Notes under the pieces: model-generated
What the model was told of the DNA's origin: nothing
What the model saw: only the letters and a program-made list of their open reading frames with translations
Database searches by the model: none
Made by a program: the position numbers and the translations under genes
Part shown: positions 24,694-37,814 of the stretch, in pieces
How the letters are laid out: each line of letters begins with the position of its first letter
Numbering within the stretch: the stretch's first letter is position 1
Assembly: GCA_009760855.2 (NCBI GenBank)
Contig: WPIO01000103.1
Location: 1,010,001 to 1,074,000 of the forward strand
Direction: 5' to 3'
Source of the DNA: Cristatella mucedo
Lineage: Eukaryota > Bryozoa > Phylactolaemata > Cristatellidae
DNA: 64,000 bases

Positions 24694-25789
24694 AAATCAT
24701 ACCTTATATCGACATATCTACACAGCACCAACAGAGAAGTTTGCAAACCCAACCATCCAACAGCATCCCAGACAGACTACTCGTGCGTATGCTCCTGATT
24801 GGACATTCTGAGATGTGCAGCTAGCACAGCTCTGGCCGGACAAGCTCTCACCGGGCAAGCGCTGGCACAGCAGACCAGACCGACTGTGGTACGACCTCGT
24901 GCCGGCGCTAGCTGCCGGACCGTGCCGCAGCGCTTAAAACCACGAGCAGGATGGATGGGTTCGAAGGTAGACCAGAGCATTTAGATGCTCCCAGCCCACT
25001 GCTGCGGCCGTATTCGGCAGTGGCCGTGGCAGCCGCTCAATTGCCAGCCAGGTCGAGAGCGGTGCAGGAGAAGGTATCACATATCTGGGCACGAAACTGT
25101 GAGCAATACTTCGCACGTACTGACCGAGCACAGAACAGCACGGCAGCTCGTGCTATGAAATTAAATGTACGTACATGCAGGTATGAGCCGTGGGGGGTGC
25201 CATAAAGTGCTGCGGCTGCCTTCTGAAAAGTGAACTGAGAAAATGAAATGATTGACAGGCCAAGGAAAACAGCATGAATAAACACTGGGCTGCATATTAA
25301 ATGTTCACAGACAACAAGGCTGGTCCTGAGGTCTTGAGGACAAGTGTTCCGGCGTGATGGGTATCCCCCTTTTCCATAACAGATGACAAATGCATGACCC
25401 TCAATTACAATTCGGCATACTAGCACTCTTTGAAACTGTAAACTTGCTTAATGCGATGTTAAATGCCAACATCGAACAGCGATTCTCCTAGCACAAGCCT
25501 TGCTAGAAAGGTGCAGCCGGAAGTAGCCGGGGAGCTGCGTGCACATGTACAGGCACTTGGCCGAAATGTCGAGGGGCTTGACCAGCGACAATGCCTGCGG
25601 ACGAACCGCCTGGCTAGTGGACGGGAAGAGAGAGTAAGTCTCTGCAGCAGCCTGGGGAGATAACCACGAGGCGAGTGCAGTCGCAGGCTATTGGGTGTTG
25701 CCTCACATGGATAGCAGCAGCTATCGACACTTGCTAGAAGAAAAAAAGCAAAGGACGGATGAATAAAAAACAGCCACACTTATTTAGGA
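24694..25789. other. No recognisable gene
   Basis: Nothing is recognised here. Confidence 0.45.
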
Positions 25790-25905
25790 GCAGATGAGAT
25801 TCAGCAGCTGTCGCACAGGTTGCAGTGGGCAATAGATAATTGCCTGCGGCTGGACTCGAGCCCACTACATGGGTTGTGAACTGCTAGTACCTTGCCACTG
25901 GGGCT
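25790..25905 (-). mobile_element. tRNA-like SINE head (reverse)
   Basis: On the minus strand there is a box A-like CCCCAGTGGCAAGGTACTAG and box B GGGCTCGAGTCC, then a GGCAATTATCTATTGCCC hairpin. The tail is not clearly either SINE family. Confidence 0.45.
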
Positions 25906-26061
25906 GAGATGATGATGGGGCAAAAAAGACCTGTGTCTCACCGACCTACACAGAATCCCAACTTGGGACCCCGTTCTCGTGCTCCAGGCTACCTACCTAC
26001 TTCGTGATCCGAATTTGCATTGAACTACTCACTCTTTTGACTTCAGGCACTTAGCTGTGAT

Positions 26062-26800
26062 AATAATAATAATAACAATAATGAAATATTAATACCAATA
26101 CAAATAAAAATAACAATAATACATTTGTTATAGCGATCTCAGAGAAATACATCTCTTTCTAGGCACTTTACATTTGCTGCAAGGAAAGTATGATCGAATG
26201 GTGAGTAGCATCATGCTTGATAACATGAATAACATGGTTAGGGGTGACATGTATAGGGTTAGCATGCAAGTGCGGGTAGCGGCAGCATGCAACAGTATCA
26301 ACATGCATAAGCACATAAAGGACGAATTAGAGGGACCCACTAAATGCTGTCATAAATAGGTGCCTTTTTAATTTCTTTTTCAATGCCATCACGTCAGGGG
26401 ATGTCGTGACGCAAGTCGGGAGTGAGTTCCAGGCTTTGGGAGCATACGAACTAAATGCACCGTCTACTAAGGATTTGAGGTTTGTTTGGGGTATAGGTGA
26501 ACAATTAGTTTCCGAAAAGCAAGTGGTACGATGCTTGGCTTGGTAGGGGAGTAGACCTGATAGGTAGGCTGGAGCCAAAGAATGAAGGGACCTGAAAGTG
26601 AGTAACAGAACCTGGAAGTAGATGTGCTGCCTGACAGGGAACCAGTGCAGGGTGGCAAAAAGTGGTGTGATGTGGCAAATGCGCAGCTCACGACTGACAA
26701 GCCCAGCTGCAGAGCTTTGAACCAACTGTAAAAGCCTGATTGCACAGGCCGGTAGACCGCAAGCAGTGAGTTACATAAGTCGAGACGGGATGTCACAAAT
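26062..26800 (-). mobile_element. LINE family A, 3' fragment (reverse)
   Basis: The AATAATAATAAC tail and 3' hairpin lie at about 26,062-26,165. The C-terminal domain is at 26,327-26,796 (SSAAGLVSRELRICHITPLF, HWFPVRQ, APAYLSGLLP, AWNSLPTC). It is 5'-truncated and disrupted. Confidence 0.85.
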
Positions 26801-26825
26801 GTACGAATCTCAGATCAATTAGGGA

Positions 26826-26940
26826 CCTCATATGCTCCTAAAGCCTGGGAATAACTCCCGACTGACGTCATGACATACCCTGACTTGACTAAAAAGAAAC
26901 TAACAACTAAAGTCTTCCTCTCAGCATTTGTAGGGACCAT
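26826..26940 (+). mobile_element. LINE family A, small C-terminal fragment
   Basis: SYAPKAW then TYPDLT, TTKVFLSAF is the end of the family A protein. It breaks off at GTAGGGACC and is directly followed by the 5' part of another copy. Confidence 0.65.
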
Positions 26941-28895
26941 AGGCATTGTCTTGATGATCTTGCCAATCGCTTCTCTCGATTCTTTGTCCAGAAGATAGAC
27001 AAGATCAGGGAGTCCATCCCTGAGATGACAGCATCCCCCTATAATGCTGTCCCCGATTCCTGGCTGTGCATCAATGTCTACATTCAAGCAGGTCACTAGT
27101 GATCTCGTCCTGATGTTCATATCCCAATCAAAGAAGACAACAAGTCCTCTGGACCCTTTCCCCACTGTCCTGCTCCTACGTTACATCGATCTGCTGCTGC
27201 CATGCATAGCTAACATCCTTATTGTGTCATTAGCCTCAGGTCATGTCCCAGCACCTTTCAAAAGAGCTGTAGTCAGGCCACTTCTCAAGAAAGCCACACT
27301 AGACCAAGAGAACTTGAGCAACTACCCCCAGTCTCTCTTCTAATATTCCTATCAAAGACACTGGCACAGGTCTTGGCAGGCCAGCTACACTCATATATTG
27401 AAACTTCAAACCTTGCCAGTAAGTTCCAGTCTGGCTTAGAGCTAATCACTCAACAGAATCAGCATTGATTAGGGTGTACAACGACCTACTTAAGAATGCA
27501 GACATGGGTAGAGTGTCTCTGCTTGTTTTGCTCGATCTTTCGGCAGCTTTTGATACTATCGGCCACAAAGTTCTTCTAGAGTGTCGCTCATCTCGCCTGG
27601 GCATCACTGGCACTGCTCTGCAATGGTTCAGGCCCTATCTCAGTGGGAGACTCCAGACTATTGACATGAGTAGACAAAGATCATCCGAGGTGCCTGTGAA
27701 ATATGGGGTACTTCAGGGCTCCATGCCAGGTCTGGTTCTTTTCACGGGTTATATATACTCTCCATCTTGCTGATCTGATTGCCAAGCACAATCTAGGCTT
27801 TCACTTCTGTGTGGATGGCAATCAGTTGTACCTTTGCTTTGATCCCTCCCAGCCTTCGAGCAACCCGAATTCTCTCAACTCACTTGCTGCATGTATTGAT
27901 GACATCCGTCGATGGATGGCAGCAAATGTTTTTCAACTAAACGATGATTAAACTAACTTACTAGTTATGGGCGAACCAAGTGTGATTCAGAAATTGGAAT
28001 GGCTAATGCTAAAAATTGGCTCTTCCAGCACATTTCGTGTTGAATCAGCTCGAAATATGGGTGTCACGTTCCAAAGTGACCTCTCGTTAGACGACTGCAT
28101 CAACTCCACAATCAGGTCTGCCTACTTTCAGATACACGAATTTGCTAAAATTCGGGCTTGTTTAGATAAGGATACCACGTCCAAGTTGGTCCATGCATTC
28201 GTGACATCCCGTCTTGACTTCTGCAACTCACAGCTTGCTGGCCTACCAGCATGTGCAATCAGGCGCTTACAGTTGGTGCAAAACTCTGCAGCTAGGCTTC
28301 TCTGTCGTGAGCATTGCAGTTGCCACATCACACCACTTCTCGCCGACCTGCACTGGCTACCAGTCAAGCAACAGATCGACTTCAAGGTTTTGTCGCTCAC
28401 TTTTAGGTCCCTTCATTCTATGGCTCCAGCTTATCTCTCCGATTTAATCCCCCCATCAGGCCAAGCATCGTACCACTCACTTTTCGGAATCCAACAGTCT
28501 ACCAATACCTCGTACAAACCTCAAAATCCTTCGGAGACCATGCATTTAGTTCGTATGCTCCCAAAGCCTGGAACTCCCTCCCGACTTGCGTCAGAACATC
28601 CCATGACTTGACCACATTTAAAAAGAACTTAAAGACACACCTATTTAGGACAGCATTTCGTGGGTCCCTGTGATTCGTCCTTCATGTGCTTATGCGTGCT
28701 GACACTGTGCATGCTGCCACTAACCACATTTGCATGCTGACCCTGTGCATGTCACCCGTAACCATTATTCATGTCGTTTATCAAGCATGATATTACTCAA
28801 TATTCAATCACGTTTCCCTTTGCAGCAAATGTAAAGCGCCTAGAAAGAGATTAAGTTCTCTGAGGGCGCTTTATCAAGTGCATTATTATTGTAAT
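26941..28895 (+). mobile_element. LINE family A, RT to 3' end
   Basis: The linker end (FFVQKIDKIRESIP-like, about 26,960-27,020) is followed by RT. 27,044-27,343 holds KKTTSPLDPFPTVLL and APFKRAVVRPLLKKA; 27,465-27,773 holds LLVLLDLSAAFDTIGHKVLL. The YADD box has become CVDG in FHFCVDGNQLYL (about 27,795-27,835). The C-terminal domain is at 28,128-28,611 and the hairpin at about 28,830-28,875, before an ATTATTATTG tail. The changed catalytic box and many stops make it dead. Confidence 0.9.
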
Positions 28896-28974
28896 TATTA
28901 TTGTCTCGTGCATGCTTTTGCGTGCAGATGCTGTGCATGCCATTGCTAACTGTACTGGCATGCTGCCCTCATAA

Positions 28975-29088
28975 CATAATGATAATAATAAATTAATAAA
29001 ATTAAAATTAATAAAATTAATTAATTAAATAAATTAAATTAATAATAAAATTAATTAATAAATTAATTAATAATTAAATACAAAATCA
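28975..29088. repeat. AT-rich low-complexity block
   Basis: Almost entirely A and T (AATTAATAAATTAATTAA words). It probably derives from an over-extended LINE (ATT)n tail and sits just 80 bp beyond the preceding LINE. Confidence 0.8.
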
Positions 29089-30906
29089 CCTGCCTGTGAG
29101 TCGTGGCAGCAGCAGCTGCTGCAACGCTTGACGGGACTCGCGCCATCCAAGCAAGTTCCAGCTGGCCATGTGTGAGAAGCACATGAAATTCACCCCCCTC
29201 ATTTTCTCTGATCTGCCACGCACTATCCTTGGAACGCTTGCGTTCAAACGCTAGGCGACAGCGGGCCGCAACGACCGGTGCAGTGGGGCAGCACACACCG
29301 CTGGCACTGCGCCGACCTCGTCTCCTGGCCGTAGCAAAGCGCTGCATGCACTGCGCTGGCACCGCCGGCCGTTACAGTCATCGGGCCAAGCATGCCGGAA
29401 ATGTGCCGGCTTCGAGTTGCTGCTGCTGTCACCATTGAGCGTCGGAGGTGACACTCGGGCTACATATGCATAGCACCCAGGCTAGCACCCGGCCCATGGC
29501 AAGCAGTCTAGCACGGCCCAGAGTGCTGCCGGTGCAGTAACAGCAGCAGCGGCGAGCACTCCGGCAGACTCGCCTATGCCTGGAGAATGGCGCCGTCGGC
29601 ATGACAACAGCCCAGCCAACAGGCAAGGCAGCAATCGCGCGCAGCACTTACGCGGAGCTCTGCTGGCAGCAGGCACGAGAACGGTAGACATTGCTGCCAC
29701 GAGCGACGACTTGCCGACGCCAGCGAACCTGCCAGCAAACAGTGGCACGCAACTCGGCTACTGAGCCAACACTCGGCAAAACGTAGGCAGCGCTCGCGCA
29801 GGCAGCAGCAGGCGGCAGCAGATGCTGAAAACGAGCAAGAGCGTGCAGAAAGAATGGCAGCGCACGTCACGCGGTTAGTGCCGCTCAGACGCGCAACACG
29901 CGAAACCATGCCAATTGAGGCGTGCGCCGCTTACCCGACGATGGCAACGTCGGCGAGCAGCTTCAGAACTAGCGTGAGCCCCGTCGTGTCGCCGGCGCTG
30001 CTGTTGAATGCCGTCTCGGCTTTTCCACCATGTCCGCCTCGAGCCACGACGAGCTTGTCGCCGGGCTTGACCAGGTCGCCTGCACGGCGCGTGTCACGAA
30101 AGAGCCATGCAAGAAGAAAGACTCGTTACGGCAGCGTGAGGCAAGCGGTGACGTCAGCGTGTGCCCTGCAGCAGCAGCAGCAGCAGCCGCCCGCTACTGC
30201 GGCTACGCCGGCGCGGCTGCTGCTGCAGGGCAAACCACCACCCTCTACATCGGGTGGGGGCAAGAAGAAGGGAGAGAGGGAGGGGGAGGGAGGGAGGGAA
30301 GGGGAGGGAGGGAGGGAGGGGGGGGAGGGAGGGAAGGAAGGGGAGGGAGGGATGGATGCTGACGTTAACGCGACAGCCAGGGATATCGATTTGGCGCCCT
30401 TCGTGAATGCCAAGCGACTCGAAAAGCCAGTTAAAGGATGCTGCGGGTCTCTTTGCACGAGCCTCGGCAGCACGGCGGTTCCGTGGCTCTGCCTGCTTTC
30501 TTGGTTGATGCAGGCTTGTCACTCGTTTCTGCTGCCCCCTGTCTCCCTTTAACTCTCTCGGAGGGCACACGTCGCATTCGCCATGGCTCGTCACACGAAT
30601 GCCTCAGCGGGCACCTTCATTCAGTGGAGCAGATGGAGAGCGATGTCAGAGGCACGGGTCAGAGCCCGGCAGCGCTCGCTCGCTCATACCTGCCTCCAGA
30701 CCGTTATTCAGCTTGACCACCACACCGGGCGGCACCTTGAGCAGCAAGTCTGCACCTCGTTTGCCGCTGAGAGCACTAATCCTAAATGCGAAAAACAAAA
30801 AGAAAAAATGTGCTAACCGACTCGGCTCAAGCAGAGCAGCCGGAGAGCCAAACAGCATCCGAACACTCCGGCAGTCCAATCCAATGTGGCACATATGGCT
30901 TGCAAT
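29089..30906. other. GC-rich stretch without a supported gene
   Basis: GC-rich, with overlapping open frames on both strands (largest 232 codons at 29,854-30,552) and no family match. It holds a (CAG)n run at about 30,165-30,190 and a G-rich block at 30,269-30,356, annotated separately. Confidence 0.4.
30269..30356 (+). repeat. (GGGA/GGGAGG)n G-rich block
   Basis: Many G3 to G9 runs separated by single A residues; strong G-quadruplex potential on the + strand. Confidence 0.9.
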
Positions 30907-31019
30907 CTACGTTTGAGGGACTTATGTTTGAGGGACTACGTTTGAGGGACTACGTTTGAGGGACTACGTTTGAGGGACTACGTTTGAGGGACTACGTTTG
31001 AGGGACTACGTTTGAGGGA
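30907..31019 (+). repeat. 14-bp tandem repeat array, 8 copies
   Basis: The unit is CTACGTTTGAGGGA. Unit 2 is a 15-bp variant (CTTATGTTTGAGGGA); the remaining units are identical. Confidence 0.97.
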
Positions 31020-31105
31020 ACAGCGAGAACGACCAGGTGCAAATATGCTGAGATTTAATAGCACCGGAAGCCGGATGTGCATGGAGATAAGTCAAGCCCC
31101 TAAAA

Positions 31106-31240
31106 AGAAAAAGAATTCATTTGCATAGCGCCTTGGGAGAACTCAATCTCTATCCAGGCGCTTCACAAAACGTGCCACAGGGCTCGAGCTCACGACCTCT
31201 GCTACCAAAGGCAAGCACCTTGACCCGGGGCCAAACCAGG
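31106..31240 (-). mobile_element. SINE family L: tRNA head with LINE A tail (reverse)
   Basis: On the minus strand the tRNA-like head (box B region GAGCTCGAGCCC) is followed by GTGAAGCGCCTGGATAGAGA...TCTCCCAAGGCGC and ATGCAAATGAATTC. This is the LINE A-type hairpin with a different terminal sequence. Confidence 0.75.
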
Positions 31241-31247
31241 GCGGCTT

Positions 31248-32006
31248 CTATAGAAGACACGCTGCTGCTAGACAAAATATTGTTGCCAGCCGTGTGTGCC
31301 ACACACGTCCCGTGAGTAGGACCTCGGCACTTCTGTGCCGGAGGAAAATGCAACGGCTATTTGCCCAATTTAAAACACCGACGATGGACGCCAGGCAACA
31401 GGATAGACCAAATTGATAATGACAGCATTCGTGGCCAATTGCACAACGAAGAATACCACGGGCTGCTATTAGCACCACAAGATATGAAAGCATGTGTCTC
31501 ACGAAGATACTGCACTGCATCATCAGAGGGAAAGTGAATGCCAGCCGAAAGGCTATGAGCAATGACAAATAAAATCGAATCCTATCAGCTATGAGATGCG
31601 TGGAGAGCATCAATAGCAGAAGAAAGGAAGATTGACAAACGGGATGTGACAGGGACAGAAAAGCAGATTGGGACGACTGCTCATAAGATGAAGAAGAATG
31701 AATGAATGAAGCAGATGCAGTCTGAGCTACAAACCATGCTGACAGATGGTCAGCCATAGAATTACAGCAGCCAGTTGAGCATTGCTCACTCAACAAGTTG
31801 ATACTCCCTGCAGCCGCTGTCTCAAAGGCGATTAACAATAAGCGATTGCGCTCAGCACTAGGATTGTGTTCAAGCACAGAGACTAAACCTTTAAGGTTCT
31901 CACATAACATTTCAAGTCTCGCCGTGATACTTGGCAACGACTCTGCATACAGATTGCAAATTCCGAGCCTCACTTTGAAGACCTTACTTGTTTCGACTCC
32001 AATCAC
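31248..32006 (-). other. Unrecognised 252-codon open frame
   Basis: The longest open frame in the window that is not microsatellite or transposon. Its N-terminal third is mixed and protein-like; the middle is Ser- and Leu-rich with hydrophobic runs. It ends in the SINE-flanking region. I see no conserved motif, no good start context and no splice evidence, and it could be chance in sequence of this composition. Function unknown. Confidence 0.15.
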
Positions 32007-32429
32007 TTAAATCAGTCCTACAACTGGCTTGATGGCACCTCAGATCTCTATCCAAAAGCATGTCAGTCCTACCCCCACTTACATCTACAAACCGATGGTG
32101 ACAGGTCAAAGGAGAGGCAATGGGCCATCCCATTTTGTCGGTCTAAAATCGTAAAACTCCATACCAGACTACTTGCATGAAAGCTGCAAGCATAAGCTTG
32201 GCTCTCAACGCTGCTCTTCTTCTCCCCTCATTTCCCCCCATTTCCTTAGGCAACACTAGGAAGGTTATGAACGGCTTAATTTATTGAAACGATATTTTTT
32301 CAGGCCATCCACCTATCCCCAAAGTTTCCAATGCTGCCCAGATGTTCCTTTCAATCTCGCACTTCACTACATGAGACGGTTGGGAGAGCTGCCGATCCAT
32401 TATCTGCCGAAGATGTTGAGCAAGCAAGG

Positions 32430-32921
32430 TGCACGAGCACCGCCACCCAGTCTCCCTTCTACCTATCCTATCAAAGACACTGGAACGAGTCGTGGCTGAG
32501 ACCAGCTGCTCATAATAATATATTGAAACTTCAAACCTTGCTAGTTAGTAAGTTCCAGTCTGGCTTTCAAACCACTCTACAGAATCAGCATTGCTTATGA
32601 CGTACAACGTCCTACTTAGGAATGCAGACATGGGTAGAGCATCTCTGCTTGTTTTACTTGATCTTTCGGCAGCTTTTGATACTATCAATAACCACAGTCT
32701 TCTTGAACGCCTCTCATCTCGCCTGAGCATCACTGGCACTGCTCTGCAATGCTTCAGGTCCAATCTCAGTGGGAGACTCCAGAGTATTGATGTGAATGGA
32801 CAAAGAACATCCAAGGCACCTCTGAAATATGGGGTACCTCAGGGCTCCGAGCTAGGTCTGGTTCTTTTCCCGGGTTATATATATACTCCCTCTTGATGAT
32901 GTGATTGCCAAGCACAATCTA
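32430..32921 (+). mobile_element. LINE family A, 5' part of interrupted copy
   Basis: RT begins near SPFYLSYQRHW and SKFQSGF. The palm follows at 32,591-32,896 with LLVLLDLSAAFDTINNHSLL, SLSGRLQS-like and PLKYGVPQGSELG (the GVPQGS motif is RT block 4). An antisense copy interrupts it just after ...CAAGCACAATCTA; it resumes at 33,394. Confidence 0.88.
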
Positions 32922-33393
32922 ATAATATAATAATAATAATGATAATTCACTTGATAAAGCGCCCTCAGAGAACTTAATCTCTCTCTAGGCGCTTTACATT
33001 TGCTGTAAAGTGAAATGCAATTGAATGGTAAGTAAAATCATGCTTGAAAAACAAACGAAATGAATAATATGGTTAGGGGTGACATGCACAGGGTCAGCAT
33101 GCAAATGTGGTTAGTGGCAGCATGCACAGTGTCAGCACGCATAAGCACATCAAGGACGAATCACAGGGACCCACTAAATGCTCTCCTAAATAGGTGTGTT
33201 TTTAGGTTCCTTTTAAATGTGGTCAGGTCAGGGGATGTTCTGATGCAGGTCGGGAGGCAGTTCCAGGCTGTGGGAGCATAAGCACTAAATGCACGGTCTC
33301 CAAAGGATTTAAGGTTTGTACGAGGTATTTCTAGACTGTTGGATTCCGAAAAGCGGGTGGTACGATGCTTGGCCTGATGGGGGAGTATATCTG
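32922..33393 (-). mobile_element. LINE family A, antisense copy nested in another
   Basis: A minus-strand 3' end: the (ATT)n-like tail at 32,922-32,945, hairpin at about 32,955-33,000, and part of the C-terminal domain to GGGGGAGTATATCTG. The host reading resumes with GGCTTTCACTTC. The word ATCTA flanks the insertion at 32,917-32,921 and 33,394-33,398, consistent with a 5-bp target-site duplication. Confidence 0.88.
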
Positions 33394-34560
33394 ATCTAGG
33401 CTTTCACTTCGATGCGGATGACACTCAATTGTACCTTTGCTTTGATCCCCCAAAGCCTTTGAGCACCTCGAATTTTCTCAACTCCCTTGCTGCATGTATT
33501 GATGACATCCACACATGGATGGCAGCAAATTTTCTTAAATTAAATGATGATAAAACTAACTTACTAGTTATGGGCAAACCAAGCGTGATTCAGAAATTGG
33601 CAAGCCCAATGCTCAAAATCGGCTCTGCCAGCATATCTCCTGTTGAATCTGCACGAAATCTGGGTTTCATGTTCCAAAGTGACCTCTCGTTAGACGACTG
33701 CATCAGCTCCACACTCAAGTCTGCCTACTTTCAGCTATATAACATTGCTAAAATTCAGGCATGTTTAGATAAGGACACCACATCTTAGCTGGTGCATGCA
33801 TTCGTGATATCCCGTCTTGATTTCTGTAACTCACTGCTTGCTGGCCTACCGGCATATGCAATCAGGTGCTTACAGCTGGTGCAAAACTCTGCAGCTAGGC
33901 TTGTCTGTCGTGAGTGTCCCAGTTGCCACATCACACCACTTCTCGCCGACCTGCACAGGCTACCAGTAAAACAACGGATCAAATTCAATGTGTTGTCGCT
34001 CACTTTTAGGTCACTTCATTCTTTGGCTCCAGCCTATATCAAATCTCATATCAGCCTATATCAAATTTATCTATCAAATCTATATCAGATCTATCTCAGA
34101 TCTACTTCCCCACCAGGCCAAGCATCGTACAACCTGCTTTTCGGAATCTAACTGTTTACCAATTCCTTGTACAAACCTCAAATCCTTTGGAGACCGTGCA
34201 TCTAGTTCGTATGGTCAGAAAGCCTGGAGCTCACTTCCGACTTGTGCAACGACATCTCCTGACTTGACCACATTTAAAATGAACTTACAAACGGACCTAT
34301 TTAGGGCAGCCTTTAGTGGGTCCCTGTGATTCGTCCTTGATGTGCTTATGCATGCTGACACTGTGCATGCTGCCACTAACCACATTTGCGTGCTGACCCG
34401 GTGCACGGCACCCCTAACCGTGTCATTCATGTTTTTTACCAAGCATGATACCACTCACCATTCGATCGTATTTCCTTTGCAGCAAATGTAAAGCCCCTAG
34501 AAAGATACTGAGTTCTCTGAGGGCGCTTTATCAAGAGTATCATTATTATTATTACTATTA
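33394..34560 (+). mobile_element. LINE family A, 3' part of interrupted copy
   Basis: Continues from 32,921. FHFDADDTQLYL (the catalytic YADD box mutated to DADD) leads into 33,429-33,788, then the C-terminal domain at 33,792-34,329. The 3' UTR and the hairpin (34,490-34,535) come before an ATTATTATTATTAC tail. A small tandem expansion of ATATCA/TATCAGATCTA words lies at about 34,035-34,105 inside the coding part. Pseudogene. Confidence 0.9.
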
Positions 34561-34614
34561 CTAACGTGCTTCCGGCGACAGGGCACCCCTAGTGTCTCTG
34601 GTTGATGCTTAACA

Positions 34615-34830
34615 CTAATACTAATACTAATAACATATTTGACACAGCGCCCTCAGAGAACTCAATCTCTTTCTAGGCACTTTACATTTGCTTGATATGA
34701 TGCTCCGGGTTCGACGGCCATATGCTGAAGCTAATCGGGTAATAGTAATAATAACAATAATAGTATATTTGATATAGCACCCTCAGAGAACTCAATCTCT
34801 TTCTAGGTGCTGCAAACAACATTTGCTGCA
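34615..34830 (-). mobile_element. Two solo LINE A 3' tails (reverse)
   Basis: Two minus-strand hairpin tails lie in tandem (about 34,615-34,693 and 34,742-34,832). Each has AGAGAACTCAATCTCTTTCT with a TAATAATA-type tail and no coding part beyond it. Confidence 0.8.
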
Positions 34831-34832
34831 AA

Positions 34833-35639
34833 AGAAGCACGACAGGGTACTCTAGCAGCTATATAAAACTACACAACAATAGCTGACCAAAGCCAACCAC
34901 TGCAGGCCCTGCGGCATGAAGTGCAGTCAGCCTGAAATCGTAGCCCAAAAAGAAATCAGCTCTTCGTGTGCACATACGAAGAGCTGGTCCCTTTTTGGCT
35001 ATGTACTTGGAATCTCCCACTTTGGCCCTGCACCATCACCAACCCCCCCAACTCAGCCCCCTGTTAAGAGTCCATAGGCATAAAAAAATGCCAGCTGCAG
35101 AGCAGAGGCTTTGTAGATGAACATCCTAGGTGGCTGACTGGCCGGCTGGCTGAAAGGGGCAAATCAGTCAATTAGTTGCACACTCCAGCATCCTGCTGCT
35201 AGACCAGCATGGGGCTTACCACCCTCAAATTGGCTCAAATTAACACCTTGCTGGTGAAAGGAAGTGCAGGCTGGCAGGACAAGAGAAGGCAGCAGCAGAG
35301 GCACCACAGCCTGACAGAGGTCAGAAGCATAGGCAGCAGTGTATGGGCAGCCTGCCCTGTACCACTGTGGGCGGGCCGATAGGAGGCTGGCAGCAGAAGC
35401 AGCAGCACAGGGCAGCAGCCAGAGGCCGGCACTGTGCATGGTCCCTGCAGAGCAACATCACGGCAAAAGGGCACTAGGATAGTCATCTTCGGCCCAAAAC
35501 CTGAGAGAGAAGGAGAAATAGATGGGCAGCAACACGATAGAGCCACGACCTAACGTGAGCAAATGGAGGCAGCTAGCACGACAGCTCTAAAAATTAATAG
35601 AAACGATTGCAAAAACAAATTGACAAGAATTGATTAGAT
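34833..35639. other. No recognisable gene
   Basis: Nothing is recognised; overlapping short frames only. Confidence 0.45.
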
Positions 35640-35835
35640 TGACAAGAACAAAACAAGAGAGTAGGCCGTGAGAGAGCGATGTGGAGGAGTGAGCTGTCGA
35701 AAGAGAACTGGGAGCTGGCGAAAGAGAACGGAAGACAGAGACAGGCAGATAGACAGACACAAGACAGACAGGGAGACACAGACAGACAGAGTGAGCAGTA
35801 CGACAGAAGGTCTGAAAAAAGGACAGTGATCAGAG
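35640..35835. repeat. Purine-rich GACAGA/GAGA stretch
   Basis: The + strand is dominated by GA words, with (ACAGACAG)-like repeats at about 35,735-35,795. A smaller version of the block at 36,362-37,810. Confidence 0.8.
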
Positions 35836-35879
35836 CTGTTGCCAAACTCAGCTGGTAGCGAAAGTTATTACTGCCATAT

Positions 35880-36350
35880 TACGCAACTTCTCACCGACCT
35901 ACTGCTGCTGGCTTTACATCATGCAGCATATCTACTGGTAACACAGGCTACAGCTACACTCGACTGCAGAGCAAGGCAGGATTCTGTCACACACTTTTAG
36001 GTCCTTTCACCCTGTTGCCCAAGCCTGCCTATCCGAACTACTTCCCAATCTTTTGCATCGTACTAACCCCTCTTCTGATTCATGCTGCAACCTCAAATCC
36101 TTCGGACACTGTGCCTTCAGCTTGAACGCTGCCAAAGCTTGGAACTCACTGCCGATTGACATCAGGTCATCCGCTGACTTGACGACATTTAAAAAACCTG
36201 CTCCTTACAGTATTTGCTCCGTCCAAGTGCAATGTCCTTAGAGTACTTAAGTATGCTGATATTGCACATGCTATCCTCAATTGACATGCTATCGTACCAG
36301 CCTATGTAAAGTGCCTAGAAGGGATTTAGTTCTCTTAGGGTGCTATTAAC
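35880..36350 (+). mobile_element. LINE family A, degenerate C-terminal and 3' end
   Basis: Diverged C-terminal domain (LLTDLL, TLLGPFTLLPKPA-like, LKSFGHCAFS, AKAWNSLPIDI, SADLTTFKK), then the UTR and a hairpin AAGTGCCTAGAAGGGATTTA...TTAGGGTGCT at about 36,305-36,345. Confidence 0.75.
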
Positions 36351-36361
36351 AATTTTATAAT

Positions 36362-37810
<1,449 letters not shown>

Positions 37811-37814
37811 GACC

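Noticed and set aside
29854-30552. 232-codon plus-strand frame
   Set aside because: Runs through (CAG)n and a G-rich repeat; composition-driven.
30907-31019. CRISPR-like array
   Set aside because: Direct tandem units without spacers in eukaryotic DNA.
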